Shown: positions 1 to 6,689, numbered from the stretch's first letter. The stretch: 7,739 nucleotides of DNA from a bacterium (GCA_021806125.1 JAJZYC010000069.1:1-7739), one strand, 5' to 3'. Numbers and translations are program-made. The notes: generated by a model not told the origin, from the sequence alone.

Positions 1-1464
1 CCCGTTTCCGCCGTTTTCGGAACCGCCGTATATTTCTCCGTCCTCCGTTTTTTTATTGCCGTTTTCCTTCAGTTTTAGAATATCGTATTCGTCATGAAGG
101 CAAAATACGTCTCCAAGCGAATGCATCAAACCTTTTTCTATGTAATCCAGCGCGATAAAAGAACCTGCGGAGGGCTTATATATTATGCACCAGAAATCGT
201 TTGAAAAGAATATTTCGTTTTCTCCGTCGGAGTCGAAGTCGTAATATTCTTTTTCTATGCGTTCTTCAACGGCATCTTTATACATTCCGTACGACGATAA
301 AAGGGCGGTATGTATCCCCCTTCTCAGGTGCGGAAGATAAATTCCGCCGAACACGCCGTGCCAGTAAGCATCGTTAGCCTGCGATTTCATAAGTTCGTTT
401 AAGGCGTCTCCAAGGTGTTTGCGGCAGTTTTCGGGAGGATAATTTATTTTATTGCTTAAATGCATCATTCTTTTGTGATGCAGGTTTGCTTCGGGATACC
501 TCGTCAAAAAATTATGCCAGATACCGCCGCTTAAAGGAGCGGACGGATATCGAGACTTTATCTCTTCGTATGTATTCCGTTGGGGAATCGAAAGCGTCCA
601 CTCGCCCATCTCCCTGTAGCTCGACACGGGAAGATATACCGGAATCCTGGACTGCCGTCCGCCCCCGCCGGAGCCCTCTTTTAAAATATCGGAAGGAAGT
701 TCAAATTTTATCTCCGAATAATTATTATTAGAATTTGCTTCTTTAACGAAATTATCCAGCCATCCCTTATTTCCGTCTTTGCCGTAAACCCATTCGTAAG
801 TATCCGGCCATCCTCCCATTTTCTCGCCGTCGTCGAACATAACGGAAAGCCCGGAGCATCTGCCGTTTAAATATAATATTTCGTTCAAAGATTCGTCCGG
901 TTCGGCAAAAGGTATCTTATACCTTAATCTTTCGTGTATAGGAAAAACATCGAGATACTGCCCGCCGTATTCGGTCCTGAAAATATTATCTATTTCTTCG
1001 GGAGAAACGCCTGCTTGAAAAAATTGAAAATCGTCCAAAAAAGCATAGTTTAATCCGGCTTCTTTTAAGTCTTTTATAATATCGGGCTGCCATATTCTTT
1101 CGGTTATCCATGCTCCCGATGGATATTTGCCGAAAAGTCTTTTTAATGACGCGTTGAGCATTTCAAGCTGTCTTAACCTGTCCCTGCAGGGAATGGACGC
1201 GAGTATCGGCTCGTAATAGCCTCCCCCTAGAATCTCTATCGCGCCCTTTTCGACACCTTCCGAAATAATTTTAATTAATTCAGGGTCGTTCTTCTCCCAC
1301 CATTCGAGAAGGATTCCCGAAGCATGAAGGCAGAATTTTACGTTAAGCGCAGAAAGAGTCCTTATAAGCGGACTGTAAGATTTCATATGCACTTCTTTAA
1401 AAACAAAATCGAAATTGCCTACAGGCTGATGGCAGTGAAAACCTAAAATAAATTTAACCGTCAC
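1..1464 (-). CDS. GH57 4-alpha-glucanotransferase-like enzyme (3' end cut by window edge)
   Basis: This open frame has no internal stop over 488 codons and leaves the window before its stop codon. It probably disproportionates alpha-1,4-glucans in the cytoplasm by moving maltooligosaccharide segments; alpha-amylase activity is the alternative. The protein aligns by eye along its length with Thermococcus litoralis 4-alpha-glucanotransferase (659 residues). Visible motifs are FHCHQPVGNF (9-18), YYEPILASIP (82-91), ITERIWQPD (120-128) with E122 as the expected nucleophile, and MFDDGEKMGGWP (209-220) carrying the acid/base Asp (D211 or D212). NDAYWHGVFGGIYLPHLRR (364-382) is typical of the DUF1925 region, and a DUF1926-type beta domain begins near residue 400. 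About 170 C-terminal residues are missing. The start is GTG, overlapping the upstream stop as GTGA, so translational coupling is likely; an AAGGGGG lies 8 bases upstream. The GTG gives the usual GH57 N-terminus. A Gly/Asn-rich loop (residues 227-257) is longer than in T. litoralis. Confidence 0.9.
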   Translation of the reverse strand, partial: MTVKFILGFHCHQPVGNFDFVFKEVHMKSYSPLIRTLSALNVKFCLHASGILLEWWEKNDPELIKIISEGVEKGAIEILGGGYYEPILASIPCRDRLRQLEMLNASLKRLFGKYPSGAWITERIWQPDIIKDLKEAGLNYAFLDDFQFFQAGVSPEEIDNIFRTEYGGQYLDVFPIHERLRYKIPFAEPDESLNEILYLNGRCSGLSVMFDDGEKMGGWPDTYEWVYGKDGNKGWLDNFVKEANSNNNYSEIKFELPSDILKEGSGGGGRQSRIPVYLPVSSYREMGEWTLSIPQRNTYEEIKSRYPSAPLSGGIWHNFLTRYPEANLHHKRMMHLSNKINYPPENCRKHLGDALNELMKSQANDAYWHGVFGGIYLPHLRRGIHTALLSSYGMYKDAVEERIEKEYYDFDSDGENEIFFSNDFWCIIYKPSAGSFIALDYIEKGLMHSLGDVFCLHDEYDILKLKENGNKKTEDGEIYGGSENGGNG

Positions 1465-3278
1465 TCCTCATGCCCCCTTTTCATCATTCCGCCCATTTCC
1501 GCTATGATATTTTTAGATGAAGACAGCGATTCGAATAATTTCTCCGGAACCGGTATCCCGGCGGACAGATAAATATTTTTTAAGAAATTCCTGAAAATTT
1601 TTTCCATGGAAGACTGGGAAAACAGCGGACTGTCGTAACCAAGCCACCAGAACCAGTCGGAGCCTTCCGCCGCCATAAGATTTTTCACGGCGGCTTTTAT
1701 ATTCTTTTCGTTAATAGTTCCTTTTTGGATGGAATCGGATAATGCGTTTTTAGCCTCGTTCAGCAATGCCCACGCTTTATTTTTCTGCTCTTCTCCCACC
1801 CACATTCTTAAATTTCCGTTTACCCATGAACCCGGCATAATATAATCAAGTTTAATACAGCCTCCTCCGCCGCCGCCGCAGTCCATATCGAAAACTTCAT
1901 TTAACAGCACGGGATTTATTTTGACGGACGAAGATAATAAAGAATATAAATCGTTCAAAAAATAAAAACCGTTTTCGTAATAATATTCCCATGCGTTCTC
2001 GCCGTCCAGTATAATCGAAACTATCGCGTCTTTATCGAAATCGTCTACGGCATTAAGTTTATGGGTAAGATTGTTGGCGGCATCGTCTCCTCTCCATTTT
2101 GCATAAGTAAAACCTATTAAATCCGAAAGCCCGGAATCCCTGAAAATTATTTTAAGCCCGGTATTTTTCCATTTATAAATCCTGTAAAGCGGTATAATAT
2201 TTTTGCCCTGCATAAACGCAGGCTGGCGGGCGTTTACGCCTAATGACGAAGATAAAAGCTCTTCTCCGCTGGCGCAGATATTTATGCCGTATTCGTCGAA
2301 AAGGTCGAGTGCTTCCGAAGAGAGCGCTCCTTCGGATGGCCATAAAGCCCGAATTTTATCTTTGCCGTACGAATAATATTCGTTCAATGAATCTAAATGC
2401 CTTTTTGCGCTTTCTATCCCGTCCCTGTAATTTTCTATATAAACAGGTTCGTAGGCTATGCCGGTCATCTGCGCCGCTACCCCTCCGCAATGGACGTCTA
2501 AAAGAAGCGGCATTATCGGATGATAGTGCGGGGAAAAAGTAATTTCGTATTCGCCTTTCTTTTTTGCGTTCAGTTCTTTAAGCCTGCTCTTTTCGAGCAT
2601 ATCAGGGTATTCCGGAAAAGAAGCCGGAGGGCGTCCGCCTTTAACCGCCGGAAATCCGTATAAAGAAAGGCCGTATTTCATCCACTCCAAAAGCCTTTTA
2701 AGAAGAAGCCTCCTGTCGTCCAAGGTAAAGTTGGAACCTTTTCTGATAAAATAATTAATAACCGGGTCGTATTTTTTCATCCATTCGCCGCACCATGAAA
2801 GATGAAACCAGACGCATAAATCGAAATAAAAAGCGTCGTTTAAGTAGCGGCGGTTAATATCGGAAGAAGCAAGGTCATAGAGGACTTTATAGTCGTCGAA
2901 TCTCGAAACCATCTGCTCGTAGTTTGCCCACCTGTAATGGTCGGACATCCATAATCTTATATCGCTTATATCTGCGGCGGCGCGGTCTAAGGTTTTAAGA
3001 AGCAGAGGTCTTAAAAAGCGGTCTGGCAGGATGCTAACGGCTTTATCCTCATTTTTCTCTTCGATGGCGTTTTCTATGCGGTAATTATAATCCTGCCACT
3101 GGTCTATCAAAACGGGGGTAATGTTTATGTTCGCTTTCATGCCGGGATTTGCCGCAATATTAAGGGGCATGTCGATATAATCTTTTATTGCGTGAAGATA
3201 AACCCATGGAAGCATAAACTCGCCGCTGTTATCCCGGTAGTCGGGCTGATGCATATGCCACCATAATACTAAATTCAT
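1461..3278 (-). CDS. GH57 alpha-amylase/alpha-mannosidase-like glycoside hydrolase (COG1449 type)
   Basis: A complete 605-residue GH57 protein, probably cytoplasmic since no signal peptide is visible. It likely acts on alpha-1,4-glucan or a related alpha-glycan; members of this subgroup are mostly untested, so the substrate is uncertain. Motifs in order: WWHMHQPDY (6-14), PWVYLHAIKDY (24-34), SPHYHPIMPLL (249-259), ALWPSEGALS (311-320) with E316 as expected nucleophile, ILDGENAWEYY (423-433) with D425 as expected acid/base, and PGSWVNGNLRMWVGEE (482-497) before a helical C-terminus containing SDWFWW (540-545). The ATG start places the HMHQP motif at residue 8, as usual for the group. A GAAGGGA sits about 11 bases upstream, a long spacing. 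It starts 25 bases after the branching-enzyme-like gene ends and its stop overlaps the next GH57 start, so it belongs to the same operon. Odd feature: six consecutive glycines flanked by cysteines (467-474), just before the PGSW motif. Confidence 0.9.
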   Translation of the reverse strand: MNLVLWWHMHQPDYRDNSGEFMLPWVYLHAIKDYIDMPLNIAANPGMKANINITPVLIDQWQDYNYRIENAIEEKNEDKAVSILPDRFLRPLLLKTLDRAAADISDIRLWMSDHYRWANYEQMVSRFDDYKVLYDLASSDINRRYLNDAFYFDLCVWFHLSWCGEWMKKYDPVINYFIRKGSNFTLDDRRLLLKRLLEWMKYGLSLYGFPAVKGGRPPASFPEYPDMLEKSRLKELNAKKKGEYEITFSPHYHPIMPLLLDVHCGGVAAQMTGIAYEPVYIENYRDGIESAKRHLDSLNEYYSYGKDKIRALWPSEGALSSEALDLFDEYGINICASGEELLSSSLGVNARQPAFMQGKNIIPLYRIYKWKNTGLKIIFRDSGLSDLIGFTYAKWRGDDAANNLTHKLNAVDDFDKDAIVSIILDGENAWEYYYENGFYFLNDLYSLLSSSVKINPVLLNEVFDMDCGGGGGGCIKLDYIMPGSWVNGNLRMWVGEEQKNKAWALLNEAKNALSDSIQKGTINEKNIKAAVKNLMAAEGSDWFWWLGYDSPLFSQSSMEKIFRNFLKNIYLSAGIPVPEKLFESLSSSKNIIAEMGGMMKRGHEE

Positions 3279-3303
3279 CTAATTTATATTCCCTTCGTAA
3301 AAT

Positions 3304-5001
3304 CTAGCATATGTTTTTTCCGTACAAACCTTTTGCATCTAATCGCGGAAATAAATTATCTTTATAGGATATATCGTTAAACCAGGCCGTATCTAAAGGT
3401 TCTTCGCCTATAGCCATCAAAATGCATCTTTTTGCCCTGACCATATGGGCTTTAATCCTTCTTTCGGCATAACTTACCGCCTGTCCGGTCGTAAGCATAA
3501 ACGGCCAGTCGCTGGATTGGGCCAAAATAAGCTCTCTTGCCGCCTGATTTAAAACTTCGGGATATTTTACACGATTATATCCGTTTTTGCAAATATCTAT
3601 CAATGTTATGGACAAGTCGGATAAAAAAGGCTGTATTAAGTCGTTTTTTCCGTTAAGCCATACTTCCGCGTACCCGCCTCCGCCCCATGACGACGTAGCG
3701 GGCTGAGCTATAAATACTCCGTTTTTAGCATTGTTTTTGTTTATTTCTTCAAGAATATCGGCGGAAAAAACCGAATCTCCGTTTTCGTATTTTTTTAATA
3801 AACCTTTAAGCTTAGAAATAGTCCTGTCGGAAATGTCTATAGCTTTTGCCGGTTCGACAAAATTATTCTCGTCCATTCTTCTGAATACCGCTTCAAGCCA
3901 CCATGGACCTTCGAACCACCAGTGTCCGAAAAGTTCCGCATCATACATCGACACGACGACCGGTTCGTCCATAAACTCTTTTAAATATTCCGTCTGAAGT
4001 TCCCTGTGATAGACGAACTGCGCTCCGTGCTCGTAAGCCTGGCGTTTCGCCGCAGACGGTCTGTAAGCGTCTTTATAATTGCCCTGTCCGGTAATGGCAT
4101 AATACTTAAGCCCCGTAAACGTCTTAAGGCTTCCGTGCCTTAAGGGCGTAAGGTGGGGCAGGTCCAGGTCGAATCCTACGTCCCTGTAAAATTCCCTGTA
4201 AACCGGCGTTCCGGGATATCCTTCTTTCGACGACCAGACCTGCCTCGAACTTTCTGGATCCCTGCCGAACATTACGACGTTAAACGGAGTTACTATTGGC
4301 GAAAAGCATCCGTTGACAGGATTAGGATTTGCCGAATCGATGCCGTGCCGGTCTAAAAAAGTATAATAAATTCCGTATTTATTAAGTATCGCATCGAATC
4401 CTTCGGTATAACCGCATTCCGGAAGCCATATGCCCTTAGGGGTAATGCCGAGAATATCCTCGTGTGTTTGTATTCCGACTTCTATCTGAGCCGCTATCGC
4501 CTCCGGTTCCCCTACCATGGAAATTAAAAAAGCGTGGGTGGCCGCCGAAGTTATAATATCCAAACGTCCCTTTCTAAAATGTTTCAAAAACTCGCCGATG
4601 AGATATTTTCCGCCACCGGATTTAATTTTTTCGTACCAGTTTTTATATCTCTGCCTGTAAAATAAAGTAACGGGATGGAATTCGGGGTCCCCTTCCGTCC
4701 TGAAAGCCTCTTCGTCTAATACTTTGAGCCTTACCCTTATATACTCTTTCAGCCGCTCCGACAGCAAATCGTCGTTCATCATGCTCAACAGGGTCGGCGT
4801 AAGGGATATGGTCAGCTTAAAATCCACGTTGTCGTTTTCAAGATTATCGAAGGATTCGAGAAGCGGAAGATACGTTTCGGTAACAGCTTCGAAATACCAT
4901 TCTTCTTCTAAATATTTAGAACTTTCGGGATGCCTGACGAACGGCAGATGAAAATGCAAAACGGGCAGCCACTTGCCCGTAATATTATCCTTGTCGCGCA
5001 T
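3304..5001 (-). CDS. GH57/DUF1957 1,4-alpha-glucan branching enzyme-like protein (AmyC-like)
   Basis: A 565-residue protein of the GH57 branching-enzyme group (COG1543), similar throughout to Thermus thermophilus GH57 branching enzyme and related AmyC proteins. The family cuts alpha-1,4-glucan chains and re-attaches them as alpha-1,6 branches, with variable hydrolysis. Numbering from the ATG at 5001: LHFHLPFVRHPE (15-26), GIWLPECGY (190-198) with E195 as expected nucleophile, GRDPESSRQVWSS (246-258), SMYDAELFGHWW (351-362) with D354 as expected acid/base, SSWGGGGYAEVWLN (437-450), and a helical DUF1957-like C-terminus with QSSDWPFML (495-503). The frame can be extended seven codons to a TTG at 5022, but AGAGGA stands five bases before the ATG, so I prefer the ATG. 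It leads the GH57 operon, downstream of a palindromic spacer. Odd feature: the loop that carries a catalytic-site Tyr in proven branching enzymes is short here and has no Tyr (residues 218-241), so branching activity is not assured. Confidence 0.9.
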   Translation of the reverse strand: MRDKDNITGKWLPVLHFHLPFVRHPESSKYLEEEWYFEAVTETYLPLLESFDNLENDNVDFKLTISLTPTLLSMMNDDLLSERLKEYIRVRLKVLDEEAFRTEGDPEFHPVTLFYRQRYKNWYEKIKSGGGKYLIGEFLKHFRKGRLDIITSAATHAFLISMVGEPEAIAAQIEVGIQTHEDILGITPKGIWLPECGYTEGFDAILNKYGIYYTFLDRHGIDSANPNPVNGCFSPIVTPFNVVMFGRDPESSRQVWSSKEGYPGTPVYREFYRDVGFDLDLPHLTPLRHGSLKTFTGLKYYAITGQGNYKDAYRPSAAKRQAYEHGAQFVYHRELQTEYLKEFMDEPVVVSMYDAELFGHWWFEGPWWLEAVFRRMDENNFVEPAKAIDISDRTISKLKGLLKKYENGDSVFSADILEEINKNNAKNGVFIAQPATSSWGGGGYAEVWLNGKNDLIQPFLSDLSITLIDICKNGYNRVKYPEVLNQAARELILAQSSDWPFMLTTGQAVSYAERRIKAHMVRAKRCILMAIGEEPLDTAWFNDISYKDNLFPRLDAKGLYGKNIC

Positions 5002-5006
5002 AACAA

Positions 5007-5013
5007 TCCTCTT
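5007..5013 (-). promoter_or_regulatory. Shine-Dalgarno site deciding the start of the branching-enzyme-like gene
   Basis: Reading the minus strand, AAGAGGA ends five bases before the ATG at 5001. The alternative TTG at 5022 has only a distant AAGG about 11 bases upstream. The site therefore favours the ATG and a 565-residue protein. Confidence 0.7.
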
Positions 5014-5023
5014 TTTATGCAAA

Positions 5024-5052
5024 TTTATATAACCTTAAATCACCGTTATAAA
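5024..5052 (-). promoter_or_regulatory. weak candidate promoter for the GH57 operon
   Basis: On the minus strand TTTATA (5047-5052) and TATAAA (5024-5029) are separated by 17 bases. That matches four and five of six sigma70 consensus bases. The predicted start, near 5017, would leave a short leader ending in the AAGAGGA ribosome site. The region is A+T-rich, so chance matches are easy. The outer palindrome arm (5032-5048) occupies the spacer between the two hexamers, which would make it a natural operator position if the promoter is real. Confidence 0.3.
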
Positions 5053-5060
5053 TTTATTTG

Positions 5061-5087
5061 CTGGATTCCTGCCTACGCAGGAATGAC
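5061..5087 (+). repeat. REP/dRS3-like hairpin, left arm
   Basis: The 27 bases form an 8-bp stem, ATTCCTGC with GCAGGAAT, around a CTAC loop, bordered by CTGG and GAC. It is an inverted copy of 5165-5191 with 23 of 27 positions identical. It resembles the ATTCCC-N8-GGGAAT palindromes called dRS3 in Neisseria, with one compensated base pair changed. Similar palindromes recur in many bacterial genomes. Confidence 0.8.
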
Positions 5088-5126
5088 TTTATAGGCATTT
5101 AATTTTAACCCAACGAGCGTCCATTG

Positions 5127-5159
5127 GCGTCCGCATCAAAGACATGCTTTGATAGACGC
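5127..5159. repeat. central hairpin of the palindromic element
   Basis: GCGTC (5127-5131) pairs with GACGC (5155-5159), and ATCAAAG (5135-5141) pairs with CTTTGAT (5147-5153) around a five-base loop ACATG. An asymmetric bulge of three bases against one separates the two stems. GAGCGTC occurs as a direct repeat on either side (5115-5121 and 5161-5167). The hairpin lies between the two REP-like arms, slightly right of centre. Confidence 0.6.
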
Positions 5160-5164
5160 GGAGC

Positions 5165-5191
5165 GTCATTCCCGCGAAAGCGGGAATCCAG
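5165..5191 (-). repeat. REP/dRS3-like hairpin, right arm
   Basis: Inverted partner of the left arm. Its core ATTCCCGCGAAAGCGGGAAT fits the dRS3 pattern ATTCCC-N8-GGGAAT exactly. Of the four differences from the left arm, two are the two halves of one stem pair (T-A changed to C-G) and two fall in the loop. The hairpin has thus been kept while the sequence diverged. Confidence 0.8.
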
Positions 5192-5264
5192 TCTTTACTA
5201 CATTGTTGAATCAGTTTTAATAACTTCTAACGGTGATTTAAGGTATAAAATAAATTACGTATTT

Positions 5265-5281
5265 TCCTTAAGGCGCCGTTA
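5265..5281. repeat. diverged third copy of the 17-bp outer motif
   Basis: TCCTTAAGGCGCCGTTA matches the outer arm ACCTTAAATCACCGTTA at 13 of 17 positions, in the same orientation as the 5032 copy. It is inverted relative to the 5228 copy, 20 bases away, so those two can also pair. Its last three bases are the stop codon of the DUF4912 gene. In that gene's transcript the pairing would place a hairpin right after the stop, but no U-tract follows, so it is not a standard terminator. It may be a chance match. Confidence 0.4.
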
Positions 5282-6622
5282 TTTTATTCCTTCGCCGGAA
5301 GCGGTAATGCCAGCGGCGGAACCCGAAAATCCAGAGCCGGAACTTATAATATTGACGGGAAGCCTTTTTCCGCCGGGTATGCTTTCCGTAGCCCCTATAA
5401 GAACGGTTGCTTTAGATATTTTTCTTTCCATTTTTAATTTAGGCAGTTTTTGCGATAAGCATGAAGGAGGCCAGACCGGGCTTCTCGCTATAAAAATAAA
5501 ATCTCCCCTTTCCGTCAGATATCCTATCTCCACCCATGTCTGCGACAGTTCCAAACCCTCGGGGAAAATAATATACCTGCTTCCGAAACGGCCGTCGAGA
5601 ACATCATACCACAGCATATCAGTATCTTTATAAACCCTGAGTATAGGCTTTGAAGTTTGCGATTCCGGTTTTTTTCTGAATCTCCAGACGACCTGCCTTA
5701 CGCTAGGCTTCTGAAAATAAATTCTTACTGAACTTTCGCCGCTAATCTCTGCCGGCTCTCCGACTTCAAGCACGGGAATATTTTCGGACGGGCTGAGCAG
5801 GCTCCAGTTAAGGGACATTAAATCGACCTCTTCGCTTATATTTCTTTCCTGGACGGCGTATTCGGTTTCGCATATCCCGGCAATGTTTCCCGATAAAACG
5901 CCTGTTTCCGATGTTTTAGCTTTCGTTTCCGGTTCGGTTTTTTCGGCATATTGTTGAATTTTTTCTTTTTCTTTTGCGGCTTTTACTTTTGCGGGCTTAA
6001 TTTTAGCTTCGGGAGCGGCTTCGGCTTTTTCTTCAGGTTTTGCTTCAGGTTTTTCTCTAAGCTGTTTTACCGTTTTTGAGACTGGCTTTCCCTCCGTCGG
6101 TTTGAGCGCTTTTTTGGCCGCTTTTACTGCCGTCGCAGGCTTGTTTTCCGTTAAAACGGCTTCCGCGATTTTACTTAATTTTTTAACGGCGGGAGTTTTA
6201 ACGAATTCGCTTTTTACTGCTTTATGGGTATCGAAATTATAATTAAAAACCTCGAAATCGAAAAAATTCGGCTTGCGCCCGCCTATTAAACTGTAATTTA
6301 CTATATCTATGCCGAAGTTTTCTTCTACGCGCCCGAAAAGAGCATCTCCAAGTCCTATAAGGTCTTCGATGCCGCCGCCGGTTAAATCCGCTCCGCCGGA
6401 AAATATAATACAGCCGGCGAATACAGGGGTAAATAAGCTGGAAAGCCGTCTGCGGTTATATTTTAAGCTGTCTTCGGCCGCTTTTTTTTCTAATTTTTCG
6501 ATGAGTTTGTTTTTCTTTTTTTCGTCGGGATTTTTTGAATAAATAATTCTGCCGGCTTTAGATTTAGCTTCTATTATTATTTCGGGGTCAAAAATAACGG
6601 TAATCTGGAAATCGCCTTTCAT
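5279..6622 (-). CDS. DUF4912-domain protein with Lys/Ala/Pro/Glu-rich linker
   Basis: A 447-residue protein of unknown function, complete from an ATG preceded by AAGGTGA at six bases. Residues 1-135 match no family I know; they include a charged helix-like stretch (32-60) and a hydrophobic, Gly-rich part (60-97). Residues about 140-240 are a low-complexity Lys/Ala/Pro/Glu linker, partly built from a 12-base tandem repeat (6031-6053). Residues about 285-390 resemble DUF4912: SSVRIYFQKPSVRQVVWRF, then ILRVYKD (327-333), and WVEIGYLTERGDFIFIARS (363-381). The tail (391-447) is Lys-rich, then Gly/Ser-rich. No signal peptide or convincing membrane helix is seen. DUF4912 is uncharacterised; I recall it near GH57/DUF1957 genes in other bacteria, but cannot verify this here. 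The position upstream of three GH57 genes suggests a binding or scaffolding role in alpha-glucan metabolism, which is inference. It has its own promoter candidate. Confidence 0.75.
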   Translation of the reverse strand: MKGDFQITVIFDPEIIIEAKSKAGRIIYSKNPDEKKKNKLIEKLEKKAAEDSLKYNRRRLSSLFTPVFAGCIIFSGGADLTGGGIEDLIGLGDALFGRVEENFGIDIVNYSLIGGRKPNFFDFEVFNYNFDTHKAVKSEFVKTPAVKKLSKIAEAVLTENKPATAVKAAKKALKPTEGKPVSKTVKQLREKPEAKPEEKAEAAPEAKIKPAKVKAAKEKEKIQQYAEKTEPETKAKTSETGVLSGNIAGICETEYAVQERNISEEVDLMSLNWSLLSPSENIPVLEVGEPAEISGESSVRIYFQKPSVRQVVWRFRKKPESQTSKPILRVYKDTDMLWYDVLDGRFGSRYIIFPEGLELSQTWVEIGYLTERGDFIFIARSPVWPPSCLSQKLPKLKMERKISKATVLIGATESIPGGKRLPVNIISSGSGFSGSAAGITASGEGIK

Positions 6623-6689
6623 TTTCGGTCACCTTTTCGGGAAAATTGAATATTGCTGAAGCATTTAATACTAAATTATACTATATACA

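Larger units (their letters stand above)
5032..5244. mobile_element. nested palindromic element (MITE-like or REP doublet), 213 bp
   Basis: The outer arms are a perfect 17-bp inverted repeat: ACCTTAAATCACCGTTA at 5032-5048 and its complement at 5228-5244. Inside are two 27-base hairpin-forming arms facing each other (5061-5087 and 5165-5191), and between them a central hairpin (5127-5159). ATA flanks both outer ends (5029-5031 and 5245-5247), which could be a 3-base target duplication but is weak in A+T-rich sequence. It encodes no plausible protein. A non-autonomous element or a paired REP (BIME-like) insertion is the simplest reading. A regulatory dyad in the operon leader is the alternative. 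The outer arms may not belong to the same unit as the REP-like arms. Confidence 0.5.

Noticed and set aside
1..60. Possible truncation or frameshift of the glucanotransferase-like gene at the left edge
   Set aside because: The frame is open to base 1 and homology is continuous to that point, so the missing end is simply outside the window.
486..731. 81-residue open frame on the plus strand
   Set aside because: It lies wholly inside the glucanotransferase-like gene, whose minus-strand frame carries clear GH57 motifs. The plus-strand product has no recognisable features.
5002..5022. Seven-codon N-terminal extension of the branching-enzyme-like gene from TTG
   Set aside because: TTG is a weak start with a poorly placed ribosome site, while the ATG at 5001 has AGAGGA at five bases.
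5061..5191. CRISPR-like repeats
   Set aside because: There are only two copies, in inverted orientation, each a hairpin, with no regular spacers or cas genes. This fits a REP doublet.
5124..5633. 169-residue plus-strand frame starting in the palindromic element
   Set aside because: It starts inside the REP-like region and then runs antisense to the DUF4912 domain. The product looks like typical antisense translation and no ribosome site is evident.
6031..6053. 12-base tandem repeat as an independent repeat element
   Set aside because: There are fewer than two full copies and it is in frame, encoding KPEAKPEE-like linker sequence; it is ordinary low-complexity expansion.
5903..6145. Lys/Ala/Pro-rich stretch as a histone-like or TonB-type protein
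   Set aside because: It lacks a membrane anchor and a TonB C-terminal domain, and it joins two other regions, so a linker is the simpler reading.
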